Source of the DNA: an uncultured Pelagibacteraceae bacterium
GTDB lineage: Bacteria > Pseudomonadota > Alphaproteobacteria > Pelagibacterales > AG-422-B15
Direction of reading: 5' to 3'
DNA length: 64,000 bases
NCBI GenBank assembly: GCA_902610585.1
Contig: CACLWE010000002.1
Coordinates: 1 to 64,000 of the forward strand
Made by a program: the position numbers and the translations under genes. Numbering within the stretch: the stretch's first letter is position 1; the number at the start of each line of letters is the position of its first letter. The notes beneath the pieces are model-generated. The model did not search any database, was not told where the DNA came from, and worked only from the letters and a program-made list of their open reading frames with translations. Shown in pieces: positions 34,342 to 42,667 of the stretch.

Positions 34342-34649
34342 GCAGTAAAAAAGTTGATGTACTAGCTCGGCTCTTTGATACAATTATTTCACATGCTAAT
34401 GAAGACCCTTCAAAATCTTATACGGCAAAACTTATATCAGAAGGTAAAAGTAAATGTATAGAAAAGTTAAAAGAGGAATCACTTGAAACTGTGGAGGCCG
34501 CTGAAGAAGATAATGTAGAGCAAATAATTTATGAATCGGCAGATCTTATTTATCATTTGTTAGTCATGTTGAAAAAATTTGATATTACTCCTGATCAAGT
34601 CTATGAAGAGTTAGAAAAAAGAGAGGGCAAAACAGGACTTAGAGATTAA
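34338..34649 (+). CDS. hisE: Phosphoribosyl-ATP pyrophosphatase
   Basis: Hydrolyses phosphoribosyl-ATP, the second histidine step. The MazG-like helical signature is SYTAKLISEGKSKCIEKLKEESLETVEAA and then YESADLIYHLLVMLKK. The 103-residue stand-alone form (no HisI fusion) is usual in alphaproteobacteria. hisI is not in this window. It overlaps the DUF1330 gene by four bases and the HIT gene by one. Confidence 0.95.
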   Translation: MSSKKVDVLARLFDTIISHANEDPSKSYTAKLISEGKSKCIEKLKEESLETVEAAEEDNVEQIIYESADLIYHLLVMLKKFDITPDQVYEELEKREGKTGLRD

Positions 34650-35038
34650 TGTCATATGATAAGGAAAATATTTTTGCTAAGATTTTAAGAGGTGAAATCC
34701 CTTGTGATAAAATTTATGAGGATGAATATGTCCTGTCATTCAAAGATATTCGTCCGCAAGCACCTTCACATGCCCTAGTAATTCCAAAAGGGGAATACAT
34801 AGACATAAATGATTTTAGTGCAAATGCTTCGGACGAAGAAATAGTTGGTTTCAACCGGGCTATTTCAAATGTAGCAGATATGTTGGGCATAAGTGAAAAA
34901 GCTGGAGGAGGAGGATACAGGCTTATCGCAAATGCCGGTAAGGATGCGCATCAAGAAGTACCTCACTTACACTTTCATTTACTCGCGGGAAGACCATTGG
35001 GACCAATGGTATTTCCTGAAAAACCTGAATACGAATAA
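34649..35038 (+). CDS. HIT family (HinT-like) nucleotide-binding protein
   Basis: A 129-residue histidine-triad protein: EVPHLHFHLLAGRPLGPM contains the His-x-His-x-His motif, and the start NIFAKILRGEIPCDKIYEDEY is the HinT opening. HinT hydrolyses AMP-lysine and similar phosphoramidates. The gene follows hisE with a one-base overlap, an association seen in many alphaproteobacteria. Confidence 0.95.
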   Translation: MSYDKENIFAKILRGEIPCDKIYEDEYVLSFKDIRPQAPSHALVIPKGEYIDINDFSANASDEEIVGFNRAISNVADMLGISEKAGGGGYRLIANAGKDAHQEVPHLHFHLLAGRPLGPMVFPEKPEYE

Positions 35039-35043
35039 TCAAT

Positions 35044-35505
35044 ATGACTGAAAAAATCTCAGACGCTGAACTCATCAAGCTGTTTAATAAGAATAAATTA
35101 TTTGATCTTTTTAATATGACTGTTCTTGAAGTTGATACTAAAGTCGGCAACATCAAAGTTGAGTTTGAAATTGATAAAAAATATTGTAATCCTGCAGGTG
35201 ACGTCCAAGGAGGTATTGTCAGTGGCATGGTGGATGATACAACTGCATTAGCTTTTATATTTCAAAATCATTTCAAAAAAAGACCACCAACAATAGAACT
35301 TAAAACAAATTTTTTATATCCAACTAAACCGGGGAAAGTTATTGGATATGGACGAGTGGTGAAGTCTGGAAAAAATATTGTATTCTTAGAGGGTAGACTG
35401 GAGCAAAATAATAGGACCGTTGTTACCTCAACATCAACATGTGTAAGCGTTGATATGCCTCAGGTGAATTTAAAAAAAATGATTGGAGATAATAATGAAA
35501 AATAA
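35044..35505 (+). CDS. PaaI-type hot-dog thioesterase
   Basis: A 153-residue hot-dog protein. NPAGDVQGGIVSGMVDDTTALAF carries the PaaI/YdiI-type helix with the usual acidic residue, and PPTIELKTNFLYPTKPGKVIGYGRV is the outer strand pair. Probably an acyl-CoA thioesterase of unknown preference. It lies five bases after the HIT gene and overlaps the following reductase by 11 bases, suggesting joint expression with it. Confidence 0.85.
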   Translation: MTEKISDAELIKLFNKNKLFDLFNMTVLEVDTKVGNIKVEFEIDKKYCNPAGDVQGGIVSGMVDDTTALAFIFQNHFKKRPPTIELKTNFLYPTKPGKVIGYGRVVKSGKNIVFLEGRLEQNNRTVVTSTSTCVSVDMPQVNLKKMIGDNNEK

Positions 35506-36505
35506 ACAGTGGATTTTAAAAAATTTTCCAGTTGGTGAAATCAGTGAAGGGGACTTAGTTCTAGAGGAAAATGAAGTACCCATTCTCTCAGATAGTCAAA
35601 TTTTAATTAGAAATATATATCTTTCCCTAGATCCCGCAAATCGGGGATGGATGAGCGGACAAAAATCCTATGTGGATGCAATGCAGACTGGTGATATTAT
35701 GAGAGGCGGTACAATCGGCATAATTGAAGAAAGTAAAAATGAAAAATTTAAAAAAGGTGAAATTGTAAACTGTATGGGCGGTTGGCAGCAATTTTGTTTA
35801 AGTGACGGTAAAGGTGTAAGGCAAATTCCTCAAGGCACCGGCTTTCCACTTGATAGTTATATGAGCGTTTTAGGAATGACTGGTCTTACAGCTTACTTTG
35901 GTTTACTTGACATAACTGATCCACAGCCTGGAGAAACACTAGTTGTGTCTGCAGCAGCAGGTGCTGTTGGATCAATAGTGTGTCAAATAGGAAAAATCAA
36001 AGGCTGCAAAGTAGTTGGCATTGCTGGCTCAGATACAAAGTGTAAATGGTTAGTCGATGAATTAGGTATTGACTCAGCAATTAATTATAAATCTGAAAAT
36101 GTTAGGCAAAGACTTAAAGAAAGTTGTCCGGATGGAATAGATATATATTTTGAAAATGTAGGCGGCAGTATTACTGAGGCAGTTTTAACTCGAATGAATA
36201 TTAATGGTAGAATTAGTCTCTGTGGCTTAATCTCAGTATATAACGCTGAGTCCATTGGTCCAGGACCTGCATGGGGAAATTTATTAATAAAGAGAATTAA
36301 ACTCAAAGGATTCATAGTTTTTGATTACTTCAAGCGTTATATGGAAGCTTATCAAGATATCACTCAATGGCTTAAAGATGATAAAATCAAATATAAAAAT
36401 CATATTATACCAGGCATTGAGAATGCAGGAGAGGCAATAAGAAAATTATTTTCTGGCGCAAATGAAGGTAAGTTAATAGTTCAAATTAGCGAAGAACCTA
36501 ATTAG
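35495..36505 (+). CDS. NADP-dependent MDR oxidoreductase (CurA/YfmJ-like)
   Basis: A zinc-independent medium-chain reductase. NIYLSLDPANRGWMS near residue 44 is the signature of the alkenal reductase/CurA group, VVSAAAGAVGSIVCQIGKIKGCKVVGIAGS is the NADP-binding Rossmann loop, and DIYFENVGGSI follows. Substrates of relatives are enals and enones; this one is unassigned. I chose the ATG at 35495 (336 residues) because GGAG lies six bases upstream; a TTG at 35483 is an alternative. It converges with the next gene, overlapping by eight bases. Confidence 0.9.
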   Translation: MKNKQWILKNFPVGEISEGDLVLEENEVPILSDSQILIRNIYLSLDPANRGWMSGQKSYVDAMQTGDIMRGGTIGIIEESKNEKFKKGEIVNCMGGWQQFCLSDGKGVRQIPQGTGFPLDSYMSVLGMTGLTAYFGLLDITDPQPGETLVVSAAAGAVGSIVCQIGKIKGCKVVGIAGSDTKCKWLVDELGIDSAINYKSENVRQRLKESCPDGIDIYFENVGGSITEAVLTRMNINGRISLCGLISVYNAESIGPGPAWGNLLIKRIKLKGFIVFDYFKRYMEAYQDITQWLKDDKIKYKNHIIPGIENAGEAIRKLFSGANEGKLIVQISEEPN

Positions 36506-37394
36506 TGTTTTCAGAATACCTTAAAGATTTTTGAATAAAATTATCTTTTTCGTCTAAAATTGTTATCTTATGCTTTTTATTATCTCGCATTTTATCCTGT
36601 GCAACCATATGAATAATACTTACAGCTTCATATGGAGCATAATAATCAATAAATGAATTCAAATCAGTAGACCATCTATAAGGACCCATGTAGTTGCATA
36701 TTTCTGGCAAAGCCTCGTATGCAAGTTCTTCATGGTATGAAATAATACCTAGCGCTAATTGCGTTGTGGTAAACAATCTTATTCTTTTATTATTAATTAG
36801 GAATTTTTGCCAATATCTCAGCCTTTCCCAATGTGGGGCATCTTTTGCAATTGCAAATATTCCAGCATTGAGAGTAGGCCTACAAATTAATTTGTTTGAT
36901 ATTTTGCTAGGCAGTTTAGCCTTACTCGCATTCTTGTATAAAATATTCTTCAAAAGATACAGAGGTCCAAAAATTTTTTTCACACTCATATGATGACTCT
37001 GAAGTCTTGAAGCTTGAGATACAATTGCAAGTTTATTTTTCTTTATAACAATACGTACAATATCCAATGCAGTACTGTTTTGAAACCACGCGTCTGCATC
37101 TACCCAGAATAAATATTCGGCATTTGGAAAAAGCTTATCCAAATTAGCTTTAGCAAGCTCCACTTTTAAAAATTTTTTATTACCTGCCCGCGCCTCTGTT
37201 TTAGTATCTGGCCAACCAGGATCAATAACATCAATTTTTTTTGAACGAAAAATATTTACTTGTTCCAAGGATAATCCGCCATCTAAAACTGAAATCTTTA
37301 TATCTTTATCATCTAATTTGTTAACCGACTCACAAAGCTCATTAATTAGATCAAAATATTTTGAGTCGCCGCCGGTGATTAAGTCTAATTTCAT
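36498..37394 (-). CDS. Putative GT-A type glycosyltransferase
   Basis: A 298-residue protein without a signal peptide. The motif YLFWVDADAWFQNST looks like the DxD metal site of GT-A glycosyltransferases, and PTLNAGIFAIAKDAPHWERLRYWQKF resembles the N-x-G-hydrophobic segment of the GT8 family. KKIFGPLYLLKN and the HEELAYEALPEICNYMGPYRW end are also visible. Donor and acceptor are unknown. It may decorate lipopolysaccharide or a capsule, but no surface-sugar operon surrounds it. It stands 21 bases from an SDR gene on the same strand. Confidence 0.6.
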   Translation of the reverse strand: MKLDLITGGDSKYFDLINELCESVNKLDDKDIKISVLDGGLSLEQVNIFRSKKIDVIDPGWPDTKTEARAGNKKFLKVELAKANLDKLFPNAEYLFWVDADAWFQNSTALDIVRIVIKKNKLAIVSQASRLQSHHMSVKKIFGPLYLLKNILYKNASKAKLPSKISNKLICRPTLNAGIFAIAKDAPHWERLRYWQKFLINNKRIRLFTTTQLALGIISYHEELAYEALPEICNYMGPYRWSTDLNSFIDYYAPYEAVSIIHMVAQDKMRDNKKHKITILDEKDNFIQKSLRYSENTN

Positions 37395-37415
37395 ATAAAA
37401 TTATTACAGGCTTTT

Positions 37416-38264
37416 TTAAATGTCACTTCGCTTTGTAACCATCTTATCTAGCATTCTGTCGGTGATTAACATTGGAAGTGTCCAATACATCAATTTATTC
37501 GGAGTAATAGTATATCGTGTTTTTCTGTTTGGATCATGAAGCGCATTAAAAATTAATTTTCCAACCTCCTCGGCTGGAAACGCTATCTTCTTTGCATTTT
37601 TCATTCTTTTTGGAATATTCTTAGCCACTTTAGCGTAATCAGATTTTTTTAAAGTTGCTAAAAACTTCTTATCTATTTTGTCAAAAATTTTTGATTTTAT
37701 TGGTCCTGGTCCAATAATAACAACATCTACCCCATATCTGATCAGTTCTCTTCGTAAAGAGTGGCTTAAACCTTCTAAACCAAACTTAGAGGCAGTGTAA
37801 GCTCCAACTCCAGGCATTCCAATTTTTCCTGAAATTGAACTTATATTAAATATCACACCCTTTTTTGAATTATTATTTTTTTCCGCACCACATAAAGGTG
37901 CAAAAAATTTTAAGACTCTGAATGCGCCATTTAAATTAATATTAATTTGTTTTTCAAAATCTTTAACTTTTTGCAATAATATAGGGCCAGATATTGCAAC
38001 TCCTGCGTTGTTCACCAATGCGAGGAGATTTGAGTTTTTCAAATCTTTTTTTAATATAGATGCAGCCTTTTTCACTTGAGTTTCCTTTGTTACATCAAAG
38101 ATTAAAGGGGTAAAGTTTTCTCTAAAGATTTTTTTTAACTTGTTTGCATCTTTAGAATTTCTAACACTCCCATACACATGAAAGCCTTTTTTAACAAAAT
38201 AGCTTAATGTTCCATGTCCAATTCCTGAAGAAACACCTGTTATCAATATAGACTTTTTGTTCAT
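37416..38264 (-). CDS. Short-chain dehydrogenase/reductase
   Basis: A classical SDR of 282 residues. GVSSGIGHGTLSYF near residue 10 binds the nucleotide, NNAGVA and ISSISGKIGMPGVGAYTASKFGLEGL supply the active Ser and Tyr-x3-Lys, and GPGPIKSKIFD closes the fold. The C-terminal tail (RKTRYTITPNKLMYWTLPMLITDRMLD) resembles the retinol-dehydrogenase-like SDRs annotated as oxidising lipids. The specific substrate cannot be inferred. It overlaps the upstream kinase gene by four bases. Confidence 0.88.
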   Translation of the reverse strand: MNKKSILITGVSSGIGHGTLSYFVKKGFHVYGSVRNSKDANKLKKIFRENFTPLIFDVTKETQVKKAASILKKDLKNSNLLALVNNAGVAISGPILLQKVKDFEKQININLNGAFRVLKFFAPLCGAEKNNNSKKGVIFNISSISGKIGMPGVGAYTASKFGLEGLSHSLRRELIRYGVDVVIIGPGPIKSKIFDKIDKKFLATLKKSDYAKVAKNIPKRMKNAKKIAFPAEEVGKLIFNALHDPNRKTRYTITPNKLMYWTLPMLITDRMLDKMVTKRSDI

Positions 38265-39214
38265 AATCTTGCTCCATATATTTGGATTATTTTTGAAGCG
38301 AAGTTTACACCTTCATTTCCACAATATTCTAAGTCTCTCTCGTTAATAAAACCAAGTAAAAAACCAGCTGCGAAAAGGTCTCCAGCACCGGTAGTATCCA
38401 CCAGTTTTTCAATTTTTTGAGCTTTTATTTGTATCTCTTCGTCTTTATTAATAATCATTGCCCCTTTTTCACCAAGGGTGATAGCAAATATTTTATTTTG
38501 TTGTTTAATAATCTTAAGGCAATCTTCAAGATTATCTTTTTGATAAAGTGATTTGATTTCTTCTTCATTAGCGAAAATTATGTTTGCTTCATTATTTACT
38601 AGATCTAAAAAACTTTCTCTAAATCGTTCAATACAAAATACATCAGACACACTAAATGCTACAATTTTTCCTGCATCTTTGGCAATTTTGATTGCTTTTT
38701 TTATTGCTTCTTGGGCATCATCAAGATCCCATAGGTATCCCTCAAGATATGTAATTTTTGAGTGAGAAATAACTTCTTTGTTTATATCACTTGCATTTAA
38801 CTTTTGAGAAATACCTAAGTAAGTACTCATTGTTCTTTGCGCGTCAGGAGTTACCATCACAAGACATCTTCCAGTTTCACTTTCATCTGATTGAGCTGTA
38901 TTGGCAAAAATAACCTTTTCTTTCTCTAGACCTTTTATAAATGAATTTCCAACTTTATCTTCACCTACCTTGCCAATGAATGCAGTTTTTATATTATTTT
39001 GGGCTAAAGCAACAATTGAATTAGCAACTGATCCACCAGAGACATTTGCTTTAATCTCAATCTCTTTAGATAATGATTTGATGCTGTCTAAATCTACAAG
39101 GGACATTAGACCTTTCCTGAGCTCTTTTTTATTTAGAAACTCTTCATTAACATCAGTAATTACATCAACGATTGCATTACCTATTCCAACAATATCAAAT
39201 TCCTGATTTACCAT
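38261..39214 (-). CDS. PfkB family carbohydrate/adenosine kinase
   Basis: A ribokinase-superfamily protein. GIGNAIVDVITDVNEEFL opens the fold, GGSVANSIVALAQNNIKTAFIGKVGED is the substrate region, and DTTGAGDLFAAGFLLGF holds the catalytic DTxGAGD. The alphaproteobacterial group is often labelled adenosine kinase. I choose the ATG at 39212-39214 (317 residues), preceded by GGTGG; earlier in-frame ATGs fall within the neighbouring SDR gene. It overlaps that gene by seven bases. Confidence 0.9.
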   Translation of the reverse strand: MVNQEFDIVGIGNAIVDVITDVNEEFLNKKELRKGLMSLVDLDSIKSLSKEIEIKANVSGGSVANSIVALAQNNIKTAFIGKVGEDKVGNSFIKGLEKEKVIFANTAQSDESETGRCLVMVTPDAQRTMSTYLGISQKLNASDINKEVISHSKITYLEGYLWDLDDAQEAIKKAIKIAKDAGKIVAFSVSDVFCIERFRESFLDLVNNEANIIFANEEEIKSLYQKDNLEDCLKIIKQQNKIFAITLGEKGAMIINKDEEIQIKAQKIEKLVDTTGAGDLFAAGFLLGFINERDLEYCGNEGVNFASKIIQIYGARL

Positions 39215-39939
39215 GTTTCCACCCATGGACGGAGATCTAACTCGAATGTCCAAGCATTTTTAGGTTGATTATGAATGACTAAGTAGTTTTGCGCAATATC
39301 GTCTGGCTTCATAAGGCCATCAATTTTCTTCTTTTCTTTTACATATTCAGGAAAAAGCTTATTAACCCACGGCGTATCTATTGCACCATCCACAATAATG
39401 TGTGCTACATGTATGCCTTTTGGAGCTAGTTCTTTTGCCATACTTTGCGCTAAAGCTCTTTTTGCTTGTTTAGCGCCGGAGAACGCAGCAAAACCCTCTT
39501 TACCCCTGATGCTTGCTGTTGCTCCGGTGAAAATTATTGTGCCTTTTTTTCTTGGTATCATTTTTCTTGTTACTTCTCTTCCCATTAGAAAAGCTCCAAA
39601 AGTCGCCATTTCCCATACTTTATAATATTTTTTTGAAGTTGTTTCTAAAATGTTGAAACGAATGTTGGCTCCAATGTTGTATACGGCCACATTAATTTCA
39701 CCAATCTCTGTTTCAATCTTATTAATAAAGTTAATTACATCTTCTTCTTTTCTTGCGTCTAAACTATATGCGAAACACTTTCCGCCATTTTTTTCTATTT
39801 CTTCTTTAAGTGGCGATAATTGATCCCCGTTCCTTCGAGCAACTACAGTAATGAAGTTATTTTGTGCAAATACTCTCGCTACCGCAGAACCAAGGCTGTC
39901 ACCCGCACCGATAATGAGTGCTACTTCTTTATTAATCAT
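39208..39939 (-). CDS. SDR family oxidoreductase
   Basis: A 243-residue short-chain dehydrogenase-like protein. IIGAGDSLGSAVARVFAQ is the coenzyme loop, YNIGANIRFNI takes the place of NNAG, and FTGATASIRGKEGFAAFSGAKQAKRALAQSMAKEL covers the active site. The usual tyrosine of Y-x3-K reads F(SGAK), so catalysis may be altered. The end FELDLRPWVETW is typical of a group of alphaproteobacterial SDRs. The ATG at 39937-39939 fits better than one seven codons upstream. Function is unknown. Confidence 0.83.
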   Translation of the reverse strand: MINKEVALIIGAGDSLGSAVARVFAQNNFITVVARRNGDQLSPLKEEIEKNGGKCFAYSLDARKEEDVINFINKIETEIGEINVAVYNIGANIRFNILETTSKKYYKVWEMATFGAFLMGREVTRKMIPRKKGTIIFTGATASIRGKEGFAAFSGAKQAKRALAQSMAKELAPKGIHVAHIIVDGAIDTPWVNKLFPEYVKEKKKIDGLMKPDDIAQNYLVIHNQPKNAWTFELDLRPWVETW

Positions 39940-39998
39940 AATGAATAAAGGTATCAGCAAACAATAGACAGTTAAAGGTGTTTTATTTTTATAACCAT

Positions 39999-40652
39999 TT
40001 ATGCTTTTTTTGTTTTAATTGGCTTTTTTCTAGTTGGATAACAAGTTTTACATATTTTACACTCTATTCCAAAACAACTTCGAGCTTCACAATATTCCCT
40101 TCCATAAAATATTATTTGTAAATGTAACTTGTTCCATAGTTTTTCAGGAAATATTTTTTTTAAATCCTTTTCGGTTTGCCTTACACTCTTACCATTTGTT
40201 AATCCCCATCTTTGGGCAAGTCGATGAATATGAGTATCAACAGGAAATGCTGGGTGACCAAAACCTTGTGACATTACAACACTAGCTGTTTTATGCCCTA
40301 CTCCAGGAAGCGCCTCTAGATCTTCAAAAGTTTCTGGAACCTTACCACTATAATTTTTCATCAATATTTTTGATAGCTTTGAGATAGCTTTTGACTTTTG
40401 TGGAGCAAGACCACAGGGTCTAACAATATTATAAATGGTTTTGACTGGCAGCTTCTCCATTTTCGCAGGATTATTTGCTTTCTTAAAAAGTAAAGGAGTT
40501 ACTTCATTGACCCTTTTATCCGTACACTGCGCACTCAGAAGAACAGAAATTAATAGTTCAAAATTATTTTTATGATTTAGTGGAATTGGGGTTTCGGGAT
40601 AAATTTTATTTAAAATACTAATAATTTTTTTTGCCTTATCAGCCTTTAACAT
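39999..40652 (-). CDS. nth: Endonuclease III
   Basis: A base-excision repair glycosylase/AP lyase. The helix-hairpin-helix LPGVGHKTASVVMSQGFG supplies the catalytic lysine, and FPVDTHIHRLAQRWGL the aspartate. The C-terminal cysteine cluster is Cys188, 193, 198, 201 and 204 (C-x4-C-x4-C-x2-C-x2-C), which differs from the E. coli C-x6-C-x2-C-x5-C 4Fe-4S loop, so the cluster geometry may be changed. 217 residues is normal. dapB follows it upstream on the same strand, a common alphaproteobacterial order. Confidence 0.95.
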   Translation of the reverse strand: MLKADKAKKIISILNKIYPETPIPLNHKNNFELLISVLLSAQCTDKRVNEVTPLLFKKANNPAKMEKLPVKTIYNIVRPCGLAPQKSKAISKLSKILMKNYSGKVPETFEDLEALPGVGHKTASVVMSQGFGHPAFPVDTHIHRLAQRWGLTNGKSVRQTEKDLKKIFPEKLWNKLHLQIIFYGREYCEARSCFGIECKICKTCYPTRKKPIKTKKA

Positions 40653-40669
40653 TATGGTTCTTTTTCAAC

Positions 40670-41482
40670 CTAACTTATATTTAACACATCCGACATGTCA
40701 AATAGGCCAGGTTTTTTGTTCATGCCCCATTTCACAGCTTGTATTGCTCCGTTAGCAAAAATACCCCTATCTTTAGCTGTATGCTTGATAGTAATATCCT
40801 CATCCCTGCTTGAAAAAATAATTTCGTGATCACCAATTACTTCACCTTTGCGGAAGGATGAGACTACAATTTTATCTTTAGTACTTTTAGCTTTTATGTT
40901 TAGACGAGAGATTTTTTTAATATTTTCAAATTTTTTATTTTTACCTTCTGCTGCAGCCTGCCCCATCATTACTGCAGTGCCTGAAGGTGCGTCAATTTTA
41001 TGTCGATGATGTGTTTCGTTTATTATTGTGTCAAAATCATTTTTTAAACTTGAGGAACTTATTTTAATTAATTTATTTATTAGGTTTATACCTAAACTCA
41101 TATTACCTGATTTTATGATTGTTGCATGCTGCGCAGCGAGTTTAATTTTTTTTAATTGAGAGCTATTAAAACCTGTAGTTCCAATTATATGTACTATTCT
41201 TGCTTGAGCTGCATATTTTGTATGGATCATAGTTGCTTCAGGAGTTGTGAAGTCAATAACAGCGTCAGTTTTAGCAAATAATGGAATTATATTATCTGTG
41301 ACTTTAATTTTTAATTTTTTCGTATTTAGTAATTGACCTAAATCTTTGCCAATAGCTTTATGCCCACTTCTCTCGGTTGCACCGTACAAAACAAGTGATT
41401 TATCTTTCAAAACTCTTTTAGCGATTTGCATTCCCATGCGTCCGGTTACGCCAGTTACTACAATTTTTATTTTTTTCATCAA
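40670..41482 (-). CDS. dapB: 4-hydroxy-tetrahydrodipicolinate reductase
   Basis: The lysine/diaminopimelate pathway reductase. VVTGVTGRMGMQIAKRV is the nucleotide loop, DFTTPEATMIHTKYAA follows, and ETHHRHKIDAPSGTAVMMGQ is the substrate-binding signature. 270 residues. The second methionine is a possible start one codon later. Lies between nth and dnaJ on the same strand. Confidence 0.97.
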   Translation of the reverse strand: MMKKIKIVVTGVTGRMGMQIAKRVLKDKSLVLYGATERSGHKAIGKDLGQLLNTKKLKIKVTDNIIPLFAKTDAVIDFTTPEATMIHTKYAAQARIVHIIGTTGFNSSQLKKIKLAAQHATIIKSGNMSLGINLINKLIKISSSSLKNDFDTIINETHHRHKIDAPSGTAVMMGQAAAEGKNKKFENIKKISRLNIKAKSTKDKIVVSSFRKGEVIGDHEIIFSSRDEDITIKHTAKDRGIFANGAIQAVKWGMNKKPGLFDMSDVLNIS

Positions 41483-41518
41483 TTTAGGATAATCGAAATA
41501 ATTGAAAAAGTAAGTTTT

Positions 41519-42655
41519 TTAAGCTTTTGTTTTCCAAAAATCCTTAGCTTTTTTAAAAAATGCCGATGTTAAAGGACTCTCATTTTGATCACTGGTTTCT
41601 TGAAAGGATTTTAATATTTCAATTTGCTTCTTACTTAAATTTACTGGTGTTTCAACTTTTGCCTGAATATACAAATCACCTAAATAACCGTTGCGAACAT
41701 TAGGCATGCCTTTTGATTTTAATCTGAATTGGTCACCAGATTGAGTACCTTGAGGTATTTTTAGCCTTGCTTTACCGCCATCTATTGTCGGTATGTCAAT
41801 AGCGCCGCCAACAGCAGCATCAACCATAGATATTGGGACCTCAGCAAATAAATTTTCATTTTCACGAGCAAATATTTCGTGCTCATTTACATTTACAAAT
41901 ATATACAAGTCCCCCTGCTGCCCGCCGTTTAGACCCGCTTCACCTTCTCCAGATAGTCTTATTCTAGAACCATCATCAACGCCTTTTGGTATTTTCACCA
42001 TCAAACTCTTTGTTCTATGCGTTCTCCCAGTTCCGCTGCATGGTCTGCATGGATCTGAAATAGTTGAACCACTGCCCTGACAAGTTGGGCAAGTTTGTTG
42101 AATTGAAAAAAATCCCTGCTGCGAGCGAATTTGTCCCCTTCCTCCACATGACTGACAAGTTACTGGCTGACTTCCTTGAGATGCGCCAGAACCAGAACAA
42201 GAGTCGCATTGAACTTGAGTTGGAATTTTTACTTTAAATTTTTTACCATTATATGCTTCTTCAAGATTAACAGTAATATCATATCTTAAGTCTGAGCCAC
42301 GATTATTTGTTTTTCTTCTACGATTTCCTCCGCCACCAAAAAAGGATGAGTCTCCAAAAAAATCTTCAAAAATATCTTGAAAAGCTGATGAATTAAAATC
42401 AAAACCAAAACCGCCCTGGCCTGTATTACCATCCACTGCCGCATGACCAAACTGGTCGTAAGCTGAACGTTTTTCTTTATCATGAAGTACAGCGTATGCC
42501 TCACTCGCTTCTTTGAATTTAACTTCCGCATCCGCATCACCCTGATTACGATCAGGATGATATTTCATTGCTAATTTTCTGTAGGCTTTTTTTATTTCAG
42601 TGTCATCAGCTGACTTGGAAACGCCAAGAACTTCATAATAGTCTCTTTTTGTCAT
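41519..42655 (-). CDS. dnaJ: Chaperone protein DnaJ
   Basis: A full-length type I Hsp40 of 378 residues: J-domain with [11 protein letters not shown] (HPD at about 33-35), a Gly/Phe-rich region ([14 protein letters not shown]), the zinc centre with four CxxCxGxG modules ([32 protein letters not shown]), and C-terminal substrate domains. It works with DnaK and GrpE. Twelve bases separate it from dnaK. Confidence 0.99.
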   Translation of the reverse strand: MTKRDYYEVLGVSKSADDTEIKKAYRKLAMKYHPDRNQGDADAEVKFKEASEAYAVLHDKEKRSAYDQFGHAAVDGNTGQGGFGFDFNSSAFQDIFEDFFGDSSFFGGGGNRRRKTNNRGSDLRYDITVNLEEAYNGKKFKVKIPTQVQCDSCSGSGASQGSQPVTCQSCGGRGQIRSQQGFFSIQQTCPTCQGSGSTISDPCRPCSGTGRTHRTKSLMVKIPKGVDDGSRIRLSGEGEAGLNGGQQGDLYIFVNVNEHEIFARENENLFAEVPISMVDAAVGGAIDIPTIDGGKARLKIPQGTQSGDQFRLKSKGMPNVRNGYLGDLYIQAKVETPVNLSKKQIEILKSFQETSDQNESPLTSAFFKKAKDFWKTKA

Positions 42656-42667
42656 AAGCTTACCTGC

